A stretch of 64,000 bases of DNA from Turnera subulata (Eukaryota; Streptophyta; Magnoliopsida; Malpighiales; Passifloraceae): the NCBI GenBank assembly GCA_028386065.3, contig JAKUCV010004356.1, positions 122,264 to 186,263 of the forward strand, written 5' to 3'. Of the stretch, positions 36,454 to 48,370 are shown in pieces (positions within the stretch are counted from its first letter, which is position 1; each line of letters starts with the position of its first letter). A model generated the notes under the pieces. That model saw only the letters and a list, made by a program, of their open reading frames with translations. It did not search any database and was not told where the DNA came from. The position numbers and the translations under genes were made by a program.

Positions 36454-37101
36454 GTGAGGATGGATTTCCTTCTATATGTGCCTATATTACTCGGTTATTG
36501 AGTTTGATGTTGCATTTGCTGTGGATTGTTGTGGTTTGGTTCGGGATGTTTATCCCATTGTCTTGATTGTGGTCGGGATGTCTATCCCATGTCGGTTTTG
36601 GATGTTTATCCTTGCGTCTTTTTGGTTTACATATAATGGAATAAATAATAAATTATGAAAGGATGTCGATCCTTGGTAGGGATGTCTATCCCGGTGATTT
36701 GATTAGGGATGTTGATCCCTGAGATATGATTTTGGTTGATGATAATACAATTGTCACGTGGTAAGTAGAGGTATGACCGGATGGTTTGAGACTGTTTTGT
36801 GGTGGCCATGATCTGGGTTACTTGCGATGGACATCTTGATGCCGGTTTGATTGGGATGTTGATCCCTGAGTTTGATATTGGGATGTTGATCCCAGGTTCT
36901 TTTTGATCTGACACCAGGAACAGGTTGATAACCTGGTACGACCCTAGCTTATTCGTGACGGGGCCCGGAAAGATAAAATTGGAAATTGATTTTATTTGAG
37001 TCTTTTTGGTCTTGGACCGGTTTTGGGTCTTGTCTTTGGTTTGACTGTTATGTTTGACCTTGAGTAATTTTAGTGTTCATATTGATTGTCTTTCCTTCGT
37101 C

Positions 37102-37150
37102 GGTGAGCACTTCGGACTCACCCCTCACCTGCGGGCTTTCATCCCGTAGG
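37102..37150 (+). other. Tandem hairpin pair of family T (copy 34554)
   Basis: Both stems and the C(TTCG)G cap are present, followed by TTGTACAG|G (near 37172). Confidence 0.5.
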
Positions 37151-38320
37151 ATGGGCTATTTGTTGTACAGGATTGGTGCATTCCAGACAGGCTGCGACGT
37201 TATCCCTTGGACAGGGCTCGGATCCATAGTTTGCATCTATGTCGCATACAGTGTTTATGTGAGTTAATAAGTCTTCCGCTGTACACTGTTTTATTATTGT
37301 TGGGCCATTGGGCCAGTTGAGTTGTTATTACTGTTTTTACTTTGGGTTGTTGAGCCCGGATTTCTATTGTATACACTGTATGCTGGTCTTAATTTGGTTG
37401 GGTCGTCACAGTTCCGGCACGTGTTTACTGTGTACAGTAAATACGGGTCGGGGCGTTTCAGGCTGCGTGGGGGACTCGGCCTTCTTATCGTCGGCAGCAG
37501 CCGTCTCGCACGAGGGGAGGAGCGTCGTCGGGCGGCGGTGTCTCCTCGGCTTGGTGGCGGCATCGCAAGGATGAAGCTGGTGGTGGTGCTGTACCGTGAA
37601 GGGCGGGTCACGGTGGTCGGTAACGGTATGTGTTATTTATTTTTTTTTCATCTCTTTTTTTTTCTTCCATTCTTTTCCTCTCTTTTTCACTCAATTCCTT
37701 TCTTCTCTTTTTTTCTATTTCAGTTTCTTTTTTTTTTCTCTTTTTTTTCCTTCTCCTTTTCTTTTTCTTCTCCTCTCCTTCCCTTCCTGCTTTCTTCTTC
37801 CGGCTTTAAACTGTTTTTTTTCCTTTTACTATACAACTTGTGAACCGTCAATAATGCAATTGTCTGGAGCGAGTCCGGTCCGGACCAGAAAATAACTGAT
37901 ACCCCCTTAGTTATTTTCCGGTGTGATTTTCCGAGAAATTCCGAAACCCGAAAAATACCAACTTAGGCGCGAAAAATCCATGGAAAAATCACGAGCGCGG
38001 GAAAACTCTCGGTTACGAAAAAACGACGTCCGATTTACCTTGAATTAATTACCCAAGATTAATTCAACAGTAAATCACGGTAAAAAGACTTTTACAGTCC
38101 CGGTAAAAATCAAAAATTTTACCCGGGCTGTTACAGTCTACCCACCTTAAAAAGAATTTCGTCCCGGAAATTCCATCTTATCCGTGGGTCCTACCACGAT
38201 AAGCTTCTGGCACACTCTGCCAGGTGTCCAACCTCAACCCGAGATACCGCTTATACCCTTAAGCGACATCTCGTCCTCTATAAGAACCAAACCTCATGAC
38301 TGGCATACTCACGCACAGTC

Positions 38321-38698
38321 ATGGACTCTCCACTGAGATCAAGAACTACCTTAGACTCCGAGAACAACAGCTACATCGGCGGCATTGCCTTCCCGACAAG
38401 CTCCGATGAAGAACCTCCGAAGAAGCGCTTCAAGACGAACATCGTCGGCCTGAAGGAACACATGGTGGTCTCTCGAAGACGCCGGAAGAAGCGTGCTCCC
38501 AAAGAAGCTGAGGATCGAAAGGGCAAAGCGACGGCTGAAAGCAGCACACCGCAGCAGACTCTGACGCAGCTGAACGTCTCACTGAAGAAAATCAGCTCGG
38601 CGGTGTTGCAGATAGAACTGGCGTGCGCGGAGCTCTTCCCTCACATGAAGAACGTTCAAAAGCTTGTAAAAGACTTAGAGAAGCATGTAACTCAATAG
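38321..38698 (+). CDS. Antisense ORF 1 of the family-T element, 125 aa, unknown function
   Basis: This frame lies in the retroelement interior on the strand opposite to the element's own transcription. The protein has an acidic patch and two basic clusters (PPKKRFK and RRRRKKRAPKE) that look like nuclear localisation signals, then a helix-prone C-terminal half (LNVSLKKISSAVLQIELACA, then VQKLVKDLEKHV) that could form a coiled coil. The stop is followed by AT-rich sequence (AAATTAAATTAAATAAG) that could end a transcript. I do not recognise the family. Codon-like composition, GC-richer than its surroundings, favours a real or recently real gene; a captured host exon is the main alternative. Confidence 0.5.
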   Translation: MDSPLRSRTTLDSENNSYIGGIAFPTSSDEEPPKKRFKTNIVGLKEHMVVSRRRRKKRAPKEAEDRKGKATAESSTPQQTLTQLNVSLKKISSAVLQIELACAELFPHMKNVQKLVKDLEKHVTQ

Positions 38699-39512
38699 AG
38701 TACTTCTTCTCCTGTTGTAAAACCTTATAAATTAAATTAAATAAGTTTTCCTTTTTAAATCAAAATCTCTTGTGTTATGAAATCTCTCGTTAAACAGAAA
38801 AATAAAATATCTCAAAGCAAAATAAAAATCAACTATAAGAATATAAAATCAAATATAAGGAAATTAAAAACAAACTCGTTTAACAAAATCAAAACAAAAA
38901 GAAATTAAAACAAAATATATTTTCATGATCAGCGCCCAAATCAGTCCTATGCATCCTCGATCCCGAGATACGTGACATACGGAGCTAACGGTGACGATCA
39001 CAAGAGCGTCCTGTGTCCCTCGAAAGAAACGTTACCCACTTGTTCATAAATTCCGCATGAGCCAAAAACGTCTGTCAAGGCAACGTATACCTCTATGATG
39101 TCCGAACAGGTGCAAGCTTGTCGCACATGCGCTCTACTCGAGGTGTGGTCCCATCAGTCTAGCCTCAACGATCACGGATGCATGTGATAAAAGATGCAGA
39201 AAAATATAGTAAAGCCATGGAAAGAAAGGACAAAGTAGCCAGAGCGAAAGAAAATCATAAGATGGAAAAAGGCTGAAAAACTCTGGCATTGGTAGCCCAA
39301 AAATCGTATAAAGTAACAAAGCAATAAATGAAGCAACGACAAAATTTTCAAAAAGCAAATCCTGAAAATCGAAAACAGTAATCACGCTCCTCATAAGAGT
39401 ATACAAGACGGAGCGGTGAGGTGTAAATCATCAAAAGCATTTTAAAGCAACAAATGCTCAGAAAAACAAAACCACAACGCTCAAAAACAAAATACCCACT
39501 CGTCCAAACACG
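38699..39512. other. Interior of the family-T element between the two antisense frames
   Basis: A-rich, non-coding. No stop-free frame of note on either strand; the minus-strand frame 39134-39406 has no recognisable motif. It could hold the promoter of antisense ORF 2. Confidence 0.4.
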
Positions 39513-40197
39513 ATGCCTGCTCCATCTTCCGTTTTCTTCGTCGAAGGTGCCAACCTAGGCAGAAGGAACCGTCTGGCCTACAGCATGGTCAACGAACGTC
39601 CAGAAGAGCTATCGAACGAGCTCGGCAGAATGCCGCGTCTGGTCTTCGTCGACAAGCTCTACTCATCGCAGTTCTTCATCACTCCCATGGAAGAGACCTT
39701 CTTTCTGGAGGACCATGACACTCTGAGGACCTCCTACTACGGATCGGCAAACTCCATCATGTTCTTCATCTCCGAAAGGCTTCAGGAGTTCAACCTGGAG
39801 TCCACTTGCCATACCCTGGAGCAAGGCACCTACTATCAGCTCTCGAATGACGGCCCAGAGCATGCCCAGAGTAACTCGTCTGCCCGTAACTTGGCCATAG
39901 GCCCGACTACTGGTGTGGAACTGCAGAGGAGTCGCAAGGCGTTCCCAGGAGTTCTCGCGTACCCTGAGGGACCTGAAGAACCAATACAAGCCAAACATGG
40001 TTCTTCTCACGGAGACCCAGTGGCAACCTCAAGACGATCATGGCCTCATCCCACTCCGGTTCCCTCAAGCAAACCGGTTCGAGCTTCCCGGCCAGAACAA
40101 CGCAGGCGGCATGTGGTTCTCGTGGAGCGACAGCATCCAGGCCAACATCAACAACGACCCGAACAGCTTCAGGGTCAACGTCGTTCCAAGGCGATAA
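39513..40197 (+). pseudogene. Antisense ORF 2 of the family-T element with a LINE-type endonuclease fragment in a shifted frame
   Basis: The frame from ATG 39513 runs 234 codons to 40217. Its first 130 residues (MPAPSSVFFVEGANLGRRN onward) are not recognised. From about 39906 the +1 frame reads WNCRGVARRSQEFSRTLRDL, KNQYKPNMVLLTETQ, then NNAGGMWFSWSDSIQANI, and ends VNVVPRR at 40197. This matches the N-terminal part of the endonuclease/exonuclease/phosphatase domain of plant L1-type LINEs (WNCRG, LLTET and GGMW.W landmarks). The rest of the endonuclease and any reverse transcriptase are absent. A frameshift at the junction, or a chimeric origin, explains the two frames. AT-rich sequence after the stop resembles a 3' UTR. 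It lies antisense to the host element. Confidence 0.6.
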
Positions 40198-40453
40198 ATG
40201 TATTTCTATTTTTATAAAATATCAATGTAATATTTCTCTTTGTAATGAAATTATCAGTATTATTAATAATATTTATATTTTCGCTTATTTATGGCATCAT
40301 TACCTCTTATGTGTATGTTCTGCGACAGCTGGCGTCCCTCGACTGGATCCATAATGCACTAATTAAAATGATATAAAATAATAAACAAATGGAGCGAACT
40401 ATGCAAACAAGGACAACTAACACACAAAGACTGCCCAACAAGACCTAACGCCC

Positions 40454-40465
40454 GCTCCGCTACCA
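40454..40465 (-). other. Primer-binding site of the family-T element
   Basis: Sense TGGTAGCGGAGC, 3 nt after the 5' LTR end. It differs from the plant initiator-Met tRNA complement (TGGTATCAGAGC) at two positions. Confidence 0.6.
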
Positions 40466-40781
40466 AAATGAAATGCCCCGACCCCTTTTTACCGTACACA
40501 GTAAACACGTGCCGGAACTGTGACAACCCAACCAAAATCAAGCCCAGCATACAGTGTGTACAACAGTAACTCAGGCCCAACAGCCCAAAATAGGAAACAT
40601 CATAAATAACAAAACCGGCCCGATGGCCCAATAATAGTAAAAACAATGCATAGCGAAAGACTTAATAACTCACATAAACACTGTATGCGACACAGATGCA
40701 AACTATGGATCCAAGCCCTGTCCAAGGGATAACGCCGCAGTCTGTCTGGAATGCACCAAACCTGTACAACAAATAACTCAT

Positions 40782-40830
40782 CCTACGGGATGAAAGCCCG
40801 CAGGTGAGGGGTGAGTCCGAAGTGCTCACC
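40782..40830 (-). other. Tandem hairpin pair of family T (copy 40469)
   Basis: Identical in sequence to the pair at 32807-32855. Confidence 0.5.
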
Positions 40831-41502
40831 GACGAAGGAAAGACAATCAATATGAACACTAAAATTACTCAAGGTCAATAACAAGTAAAATCCACCAAAA
40901 TACACCAGATCAAAAGACAGGACCCAAAACCGGTCCAAAACCGAAAAGACTCCAATAAAATCCAATTTTCCAGTTTTATCTTTCCGGGCCCCGTCACGGA
41001 TAAGCTAGCGGTCAGACCTGGTTATCAACACATTTCGGGTGCCAGACCAAATCCAGAGAACCCAGGGATCGACATCCCAAAAATAATCACGGGATAGACA
41101 TCCCAAGCATAGACATGCTTATCACGAGAACCCAGGTCAAGGCCACCACGAAATTGTCTTAAACCATCGAGTCGTACCACTACTTATCACGTGACAATTA
41201 TATTATCGTCATAAAAAACCAAATCACAGGGATCGACATCCCTAACCAGGATACCGGGATAGACATCCCTATCCAAAAATCAAGGATCGACATCCTTGTC
41301 ACAACTTATTAATTATTCCATTATACTCATGGTCAAGACACGAAAATAAATATTCAAACCTAATCAAAATACTGGGATAAACATCCCGACAACAATCAAG
41401 ACCATGGGATAAACATCCCGAAACATACCACAGCAAATGCAATAATCAACAAACATGATAACCGAGTAATACAGGCACATATTGAAGGAAATCCATCCTC
41501 AC

Positions 41503-41578
41503 CTTGGCCGATTACTCAACTCCGGAAACAATGACCGGTCCGACGCCGGCTCCTCGGGAAACTGCCCGATGACAAAAC
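41503..41578 (-). other. Exon-like block of family T (copy 40469), 76 nt
   Basis: Same borders and same open frame as 33528-33603. Confidence 0.5.
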
Positions 41579-43212
41579 CTATACCACAAATAATATATAC
41601 ACTTAAATGCATATAATCGGTATACTATGATGCCAATACTACGAAATATACCCATCCCGGTTCATATCCGTTATTATTAACTTTTACCGAAAATATTTTA
41701 CCGTACGTATTTCCGAATATCATTTCGGCACCATACTTTAATTAAATCTCTTTTCAAAATATTTTTCATAAATTAATTATACTTTTCCAAAATATTAAAC
41801 ATCATAATTTTCCTAGGAATTATAACTTATATATATTTATCCCAAAGTTATTTTCATAAAATGTTATACTTGCCAAAATTTAATTACTAAATATTATTAT
41901 TTTAGGAAAATCATTTCCAGAGAATTTAATTATATAACTTATTTTCTGTAAATAAATACGAATTTATAAATACGCATACATATATTTCCCAAATTATTCC
42001 CGTATGCATAAATATCAATTATTTTCCATATCTTATATTTCTAAAATTCCATAATAATCATATATTTGTTTTCCTAAATACTCCCATGTTTTATTTCTCA
42101 AAACATTAACCATAAATATATATATATATATATATATCAGAATTATTTTATCCTTTTATTACTATTATTATTATTATTTTATTATTATTTTTTTTTACTG
42201 GACTGGGCCAAACAGTGTCGGCCCAAGTCTAGCACAGCACCAAACCCAGGCCCTAGACAGGAGCCTAGGCCTTGGCCCGTGCAGCCGGCCCAGTGACACA
42301 CAGCCCAGGTCCAAGAGTTCTGACCCAAACCAAAAATCCAAGCGTGACCCGGCCACGGAACGGGTCAGCTCGACCCTTCCGGGTCGTCCTCTCCCAAGCT
42401 CACCTCGGTCACGGGAAGCGGTGGCGATGACGAGGCGGGGCAAGGATGGCTGCAGGCGAGCGGCGACAAGGTGGAGGCGACGGCTTCGGTCGGTCGTCGA
42501 AGCAGCAGGCGGCACGAAGTGTAGAGCGACGAACGGCGGCTGCGTGGGGGACTCGGCCTTCTTATCGTCGGCAGCAGCCGTCTCGCGCGAGGGGAGGAGC
42601 GTCGTCGGGCGGCGGTGTCTCCTCGGCTTGGTGGCGGCGTCGCAAGGATGAAGCTGGTGGTGGTGCTGTACCGTGAAGGGCGGGTCATGGTGGTCGGTAA
42701 CGGTATGTGTTATTTATTTATTTTTCATCTCTTTTTTTTTCTTCCACTCTTTTCCTCTCTTTTTCACTCAATTCCTTTCTTCTCTTTTTTTTCTATTTCA
42801 GTTTCTTTTTTTTCTTCTCTTTTTTTCCCTCTCTTTTTCTTTTTCTTCTCCTCTCCTTCCCTTCCTGCTTTCTTCTTCCGGCTTTAAACTATTTTTTTTC
42901 CTTTTACTATACAACATGTGAACCGTCAATAATGCAATTGTCTGGAGCGAGTCCGGTCCGGACCAGAAAATAACTGATACCCCCTTAGTTATTTTCCGGT
43001 GTGATTTTCCGAGAAATTCCGAAACCCGAAAAATACCAACTTAGGCGCGAAAAATCCACGAAAAAATTACGAGCGCGGGAAAACTCTCGTTTTCGAAAAA
43101 CGACGTCCGATTTACCTTGAATTAATTACCCAAGATTAATTCAACAGTAAATCACGGTAAAAAGACTTTTACAGTCCCGGTAAAAATCAAAAATTTTACC
43201 CGGGCTGTTACA

Positions 43213-43841
43213 CCTTCCTTTTATTTTAATGCTTCAATGACCGATACGGTCCAGAAATAACCACGACCGATCATAACGGTCCTCTTTCTTCCTTCTTTCT
43301 CGAGAGCAAGACAAACATTGTTCTTTTTCCACCGATGTTATGGCTTGTCCTCTTGCCACATCCTACCAACGAACGTTGCATTCTCGCAGTGGAACGATCA
43401 TAACAATCGTTCAACCACGCCAAAGAACTCCCATGAAGGCCATCATCAACCACAGATGGTTTAAGTATTTCTTTTTAAAAACAAAACTGTCCGTTACCTG
43501 CATTGGATGTGAACAACAATATAGCCTTCATCCCTCTAAAACAAACTTTCACCAGCCGAACTCAGCCTTGAACGATTGTTCGGCTAAAATAAATCAACCA
43601 CGACGGACAAGAGCAAAGATCCGATTACGGCCAGAATTACTAAGCAACAACCTTTAGCATAAGAACCAAAATCCAAGTCGAGCTTTGTGGACAAACATAC
43701 TATGCAGGTCCATATAAGTATTGTAACTCCATTTCGTAAAGAACAAGGGAACTGCTCACCCCTCAAAGGTTGGACCTCTGTGTTCAATATCATGAAAACA
43801 TCAAGTTCTTCTTCTTCATTGATATCTCCATCCAGAGAAAG
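43213..43841 (-). other. Tat element internal DNA, non-coding remainder
   Basis: Continues the Tat-type interior after the family-T insertion. Stops occur in all frames and no pol motif was found. Confidence 0.4.
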
Positions 43842-44348
43842 TTACTGGTTCGATCCTGCATAAAAAAAGATTGGCAACACAAGTTCCTTGGAAATCGGTG
43901 CCTTCACTGGTAAAGAGCCAAATTGTATGGCTTGCAGCATCTCCACGTCTGCTTTGTTCACCTCCGAAAAAGCATCCTCTTTCTTCGTGAGTTCGACCAA
44001 GTCGATAGACCTACGTTTGGGGACCCAAACCTTGGTTAACGGCCTTGCATGGTGTGACTTGATCTCCTTTCTGATTGGGCGCTTAATCTCCGACTGCACC
44101 TGCTGCTTGGGCAGAGAATGCCCTTGGTTTGTTGGCCTCCTAGATCCTTCTGACAACCTGAATGACCGCTGAGACTGAGTGCCTAGTCTTTTAGCTATCA
44201 GTCTTCTAGGGTCTGTAGCTTCGCTCTGGATTGGCCTAGGCTTGGCCCATGGTCCTCCTAGGTGGCTGGCACCTAATTCCTGCCTTAGGCGCTGCATGCG
44301 CCTCTTTTGGGTCCTTGTAAGACCAAATTTCCTAAATCGAGCCTCCAA
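43842..44348 (-). pseudogene. Tat-type polyprotein linker fragment
   Basis: Contains KFGLTRTQKRRMQRLRQE, a basic motif often seen between Gag and protease in Tat-lineage polyproteins, and a basic, charged continuation (PVKAPISKELVLPIFF near the end). It is open for 168 codons and then stops without a protease domain. The frame probably continued from 44380 and upward before a stop arose. Confidence 0.55.
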
Positions 44349-44399
44349 ATCCTTCAGGTGCGCAAGTGGAGAAATTGGTGTTCGTCGTGGTTACTGCCT

Positions 44400-44887
44400 C
44401 GGCTGGTTCTCATGCCACCTATGATCCTTGGGTGCTAAAGGCCTGATCATCCTAGATGTAGGCCTACTAGTGATCAGCTCGGATCGTAACTGCACCTTAG
44501 GATTCACCCTCTTGCACTTAGAACACCATGTAACCTTGTATTTGATCTCCACTGCCCTCTTCTTCACCTTTGCATCAGAACCTGCAGCCTCGATGTGTAG
44601 TTTGGGAGTGTTGATCGATGTCTTCTCTATGTAGCTAGTCCCAAGAATTTGTAGGTTCTGACCATTAGGAATGGCCTTTCTGCCTTTAGTAGTGGCTTGG
44701 TGACCATTGTTGATGGCCTTTTGGTTCTGGCCATTAGGAATGACCTTCCAGCCATTAGTAGTGGCTTGGTGACCATTGGTGATGGCCTTCTAGTTTTGGC
44801 CACTAGGCATTGTTTGTTGGTTCTTCTTACAGGGAATGACCTGATGGCTTCGGCAACCAGCAATGCTCTGTAGACCATGGCCATCAC
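44400..44887 (-). pseudogene. Tat internal frame with about 70-bp tandem repeats
   Basis: At 44655-44795 a unit of about 70 bp (plus strand TTAGTAGTGGCTTGGTGACC) is present about 2.5 times. It encodes repeats of NGHQATT and IPNGQNQKA in the sense frame, followed by a Cys pair (WCSKCKRVNPKVQ). The sense frame is interrupted by stops. Confidence 0.45.
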
Positions 44888-44916
44888 CTTGCAAAGTCGA
44901 TGACGACGATTTTTCT

Positions 44917-45286
44917 TTACGAAGGCCTGGAACCGTGCTGCCCCTGGTGGGAAAGTTTTTCCTGGTCATCACTAGAATCTGGATAGCCAAGATCAATATA
45001 TTGATCATCCATCAGTTGAACCTCCTCGGAGTACTCATCAAAGCATGGTCGATCATTATCCTCACCAGGATGATCATGGCTAGACCGCCTTAAATGGTTG
45101 CTGCCTGACCAATATTGGTCTTGGCCTTGCCCCCCTTGTTCTGACATGCTTGGGAGACCATGGCGATGGTGTTCATCTTCTTCACTTGCGAGAGAATCGT
45201 GGTCGTCAAGAACTTCCCAGAGAGAAAGCCCAAATGCCAGTCTTTCAGCCATAATCTTTATTGTAGCCTGTCGAAGTTTCGAATCT
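44917..45286 (-). pseudogene. Tat gag-like N-terminal frame, cut by a solo LTR
   Basis: Highly acidic frame (LASEEDEHHRHG, DDQYIDLGYPDSSDDQEK) ending at 44917. Its upstream codons continue at 51755 once the 45292-51749 solo LTR and one TCTCT copy are removed, reaching an ATG close to the primer-binding site. This makes it the first frame of the Tat-type element. No capsid motif is clear. Confidence 0.5.
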
Positions 45287-45603
45287 TCTCTTGAAACACT
45301 CCGACCCGTTTTTACCATACACAGTAAACACATGCCGGAACTGATACGACCCAACCAAACCAAACCCAACATACAGTGTATACAACAGTAACTCGGGCTC
45401 AACAGCCCAAAATAAAAACATCAATAACAACATAACCGGCCCAATAGCCCAACAATAGCAAAAATAATGCACAGCAGAAGACTTAATAACTCACAAAGAC
45501 ACTGTATGCGACACATGATGCAAACTATGGATCCAAGTCCTGTCCAAGGGATAACGCCGCAGCCTATCTGGATTGCACTAAACCTGTACCACTAATAATC
45601 CAT

Positions 45604-45652
45604 CCTACGGGATGAAAGCCCGCAGGTGAGGGGTGAGTCCGGAGTGCTCACC
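45604..45652 (-). other. Tandem hairpin pair of family T (copy 45292)
   Basis: The loop of hairpin 1 is C(TCCG)G here instead of C(TTCG)G; both are UNCG tetraloops. Stem 2 is unchanged. Confidence 0.55.
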
Positions 45653-47704
45653 GACGAAGGATAGACAATCAATATGCAACACTATAATTACTCAAGGTCA
45701 AAATCAAGCATAACAGCCAAACCGAAAGACAAGACCCAAAACCGGTCCAAGACCAAAAAGACTCAAATAAAATTCCAATTTCCAATTTTATCTTTCCGGG
45801 CCCTGTCACGGATAAGCTAGGGGTCAGACCTGGTTATCAACACATTCCGGGTGCCAGACCAAATCCAAGAGAACCCACGGATCGACATCCCAAAAATAAG
45901 AACCCAGGGATAGACATCCCAAAAATAATCAAGGGATAGACATCCCAAGCATAGACATGTTTATCACAAGTAACCCAGGTCACGGCCACCACAAAACAGT
46001 CTTAAACCATCGAGTCGTACCACTACTTATGTAACAGCCCGAGTAAAATTTGGATTTTTACCGGGACTGTTAAAGTCGTTTTACCGTGATTTACTGTTGA
46101 ATTAATCTTGGGTAATTAATTCAAGGTAAATCGAGAGTCGTTTTTCGAAACCGAGGGTTTTCCCGCGCTCGTGGTTTTCCTGCGTATTTTTCGAATTTCG
46201 GAATTTCTCGGAAAATCACACCGGAAAATAACTAAGGAGGTATCTGTTGTTTTCTGGTCCGGATCGGACTCGCCCGTAATACAGACGAATCCCATTATTG
46301 ATTGCTCACATGTGGTATAGTAAAAAAAAATAAAAAAATAAATAAACAGATTAAAAGAAGCAGAGCCGGTGAAGATGCAGAAGGGAGGAAGGGAAGAAAA
46401 AAAAAAAGAAAGAAGAAAAAAAAAGAGAAAAGAAAGAGAAGAGAAGAAAAATGAAACCGGGAGAAGAAGGAAAAAGAAAAAAAAGAAAGAAAAAAAAAAG
46501 AAAAAGAAGGGAGAGGAGGGGCTGCTGCCGGCCACCGCCACCTTTGCCATCCACCTCTTTTCTCCTCGCCGGCGCCGCCTGTGGAGACAGCCCGGGAAGG
46601 ACGCAGCCGCCACCTGCAGCGACACCGTCGCGTCGACCTCCCCAGTTCCTCCCCCTTTTCCTCTTCTCCGTCGCGAGCAGCACCGGTGGAGCTCGACTTC
46701 CCGCCGCCTCCTTGTCTCGTTTTCTCCTTGCGAACCCGACGACCACCACCAGCTGCTGCCGCGTCGCCTGCTGCTGCTGCTGCCGCCGCCTGCCTGCAAG
46801 CCGTCGCCGCCCGTCACCACCCGCGCCCGTGCTCCCCTGCTGCCCGTCGCTCGTCGCCGGCAACCCGTACTGTTCAAGGTAATTGAGGATGATGGGTTGG
46901 AAGTTGGCATGGGCTTTAGGTGTTAGTTGTGGGCTGGAAACTTTGGTAGTGGCCTGATGGTTGTGGTCTTGGAACCGTGGGCCGATGCCTTTGGGGCTGG
47001 GTAAGCTCTTGGGCTGGGTGTTATGGCCTAATGGGTTGTAGATTAGAATTTGGTTTTAATTTTTAGCCCAATCCGAATTGGTAATATATATACAAATAAG
47101 AACGTATAATCTGAAAAAAAAATAATAATAATAATAGTAAAAATAAACGTATATATAAATGGGATATATTCTGGGAAAAATTATGGGAATACTTTTGGAA
47201 TATAAATATGTAGTACACATGATCAATATTTCTAAAATAAATTATTAAGTTGATATATATTGGTTTGGAAATGTAATTTGTTTTTGGAAAATATATATAT
47301 GTATTATAATTCGTATTAATTTTCAGAAAATAAAGTTTATATAATTGTACCTACTGAAAATATGGTTTTCTAATATAATAATATCTAGTAATTATATTTT
47401 GGCAAGAAATATATTTTAAGGGAATAATTTTGGGAAAAATACACATAAAGGATATAATTTTTAGGAAAATTATATTGCTACTATTTTGGAAGACAAGTTG
47501 TAATTATGTTATGAAAAAATTTTGAAAAAGAGTTTTAATTAAAGTATAGTACCGAAATTATATTCGGAAAAACGTTCGGTAAATTATTTTCGATAAAAGA
47601 TAATAAATAAGAGACATGTGATCGGGATGGGTAATTTCGTAGTATTGGCATCATTGCATACCGAATATGTGCATTTATGTGAGTGTATATTGATTTGTGT
47701 ATAG

Positions 47705-47779
47705 GTTTGATATCGGACAGTTTCCCGAGGAGCCGGCGTCGTACAGGTCAGTATTTCCGAAGTTGAGTAATCGGCCAAG
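47705..47779 (+). other. Exon-like block of family T (copy 46030), 75 nt
   Basis: Bounded by GTGTATAG and AAG|GTGAGGATGGA. The frame reads FDIGQFPEEPASYRS and then VFPKLSNRPR. Confidence 0.5.
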
Positions 47780-48370
47780 GTGAGGATGGACAAACCCTGA
47801 TATGTGCCCGTAATGCTGTGTGTGTAGTTTTGTGGTTTGTGTGTTTTTGTTGTTTGTTTGATTTGCTGGAATGATTGTTGAATGTTACATGATTGCTATG
47901 GTATTGTTGATGCTGTTGTAGAAACGTGTTAGTCCTGTGTATGTCGTGTTGGAAATATTGTTGAATGGTTTGATATTGTTGAATTGTTTGATGTGAAAGT
48001 TTGGTGATATGAAATTGTTGACTGTTACTTGATTGCTATGGAATTGTTAATGTTTGTTGATAAATTGTGTCAGACCTGCGTATGTTGTGTATTACTTGGT
48101 TTAATTGATTAAATGTTATTGATTATATATTGTGATATATTGCTTCCTTAATTGGCTTATTACTGGTGATAACTGGAGTGTTTATAGATCTTGGTTGATT
48201 TGTGATAAGATGAGATAACCCAGATGAGCTGTGGGGCAGGTTGCCTGCTCAGGGATTTGATAGTTGGTAATTTAATAAAAATGAATAATTGGTTAACCTC
48301 ACTTAGACTGTTAGCGTCACGGACATTAAGTGTTGGTATGGGGTGGTCTGGTCGATGTCTATGGTTGGGG

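Larger units (their letters stand above)
34554..37460 (+). mobile_element. Solo LTR of family T (2907 bp), nested in the 3' LTR of the 32494-43212 element
   Basis: Starts TGTAACAGCCCGGGTAAAAT and ends CGGGGCGTTTCA. Flanks are GGTTG (34549-34553) and GGCTG (37461-37465). The uninterrupted sister LTR reads ACGGCGGCTGCGTGGG at 42532-42547, which identifies GGCTG as the target site, with one later substitution on the left. It carries the terminal hairpin, a sense-strand purine tract (34905-35200), a GC-rich block (35220-35580), the exon-like block, palindromes (36550-36900) and paired hairpins. Minus-strand frames here (for example 34889-35659) are reverse images of the purine tract. Confidence 0.93.
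32494..43212 (-). mobile_element. Non-autonomous family-T LTR retroelement, full length, with one nested solo LTR
   Basis: Two direct LTRs, 32494-38135 (2730 bp once the nested LTR and its duplication are removed) and 40469-43212 (2744 bp), are almost identical by eye. Sense is the minus strand. The internal region 40468-38136 (2.3 kb) begins 3 nt after the LTR with the primer-binding site TGGTAGCGGAGC (40465-40454). It ends with the polypurine tract TTAAGGTGGGTAGAC (38150-38136), preceded by a remnant reading NFRDEILFKVGR, a typical C-terminal tail of chromovirus pol. No other gag-pol remains; instead two plus-strand (antisense) frames occupy it. Flanks are TCTTC (32489-32493) and CCTTC (43213-43217), a duplication with one difference. 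Confidence 0.9.
40469..43212 (-). repeat. 5' LTR of the family-T element (2744 bp, uninterrupted)
   Basis: Begins TGAAATGCCCCGACC and ends GGGCTGTTACA on the plus strand. It is the best template for the pre-insertion form of the interrupted 3' LTR. It contains a palindrome cluster (41065-41420) and a GC-rich block (42200-42700). Confidence 0.92.

Noticed and set aside
46116..46926. Overlapping long frames on both strands (up to 264 codons)
   Set aside because: Poly-Lys/Arg/Glu or poly-Phe/Ser translations of a purine tract and a GC-rich cassette inside a nested LTR.
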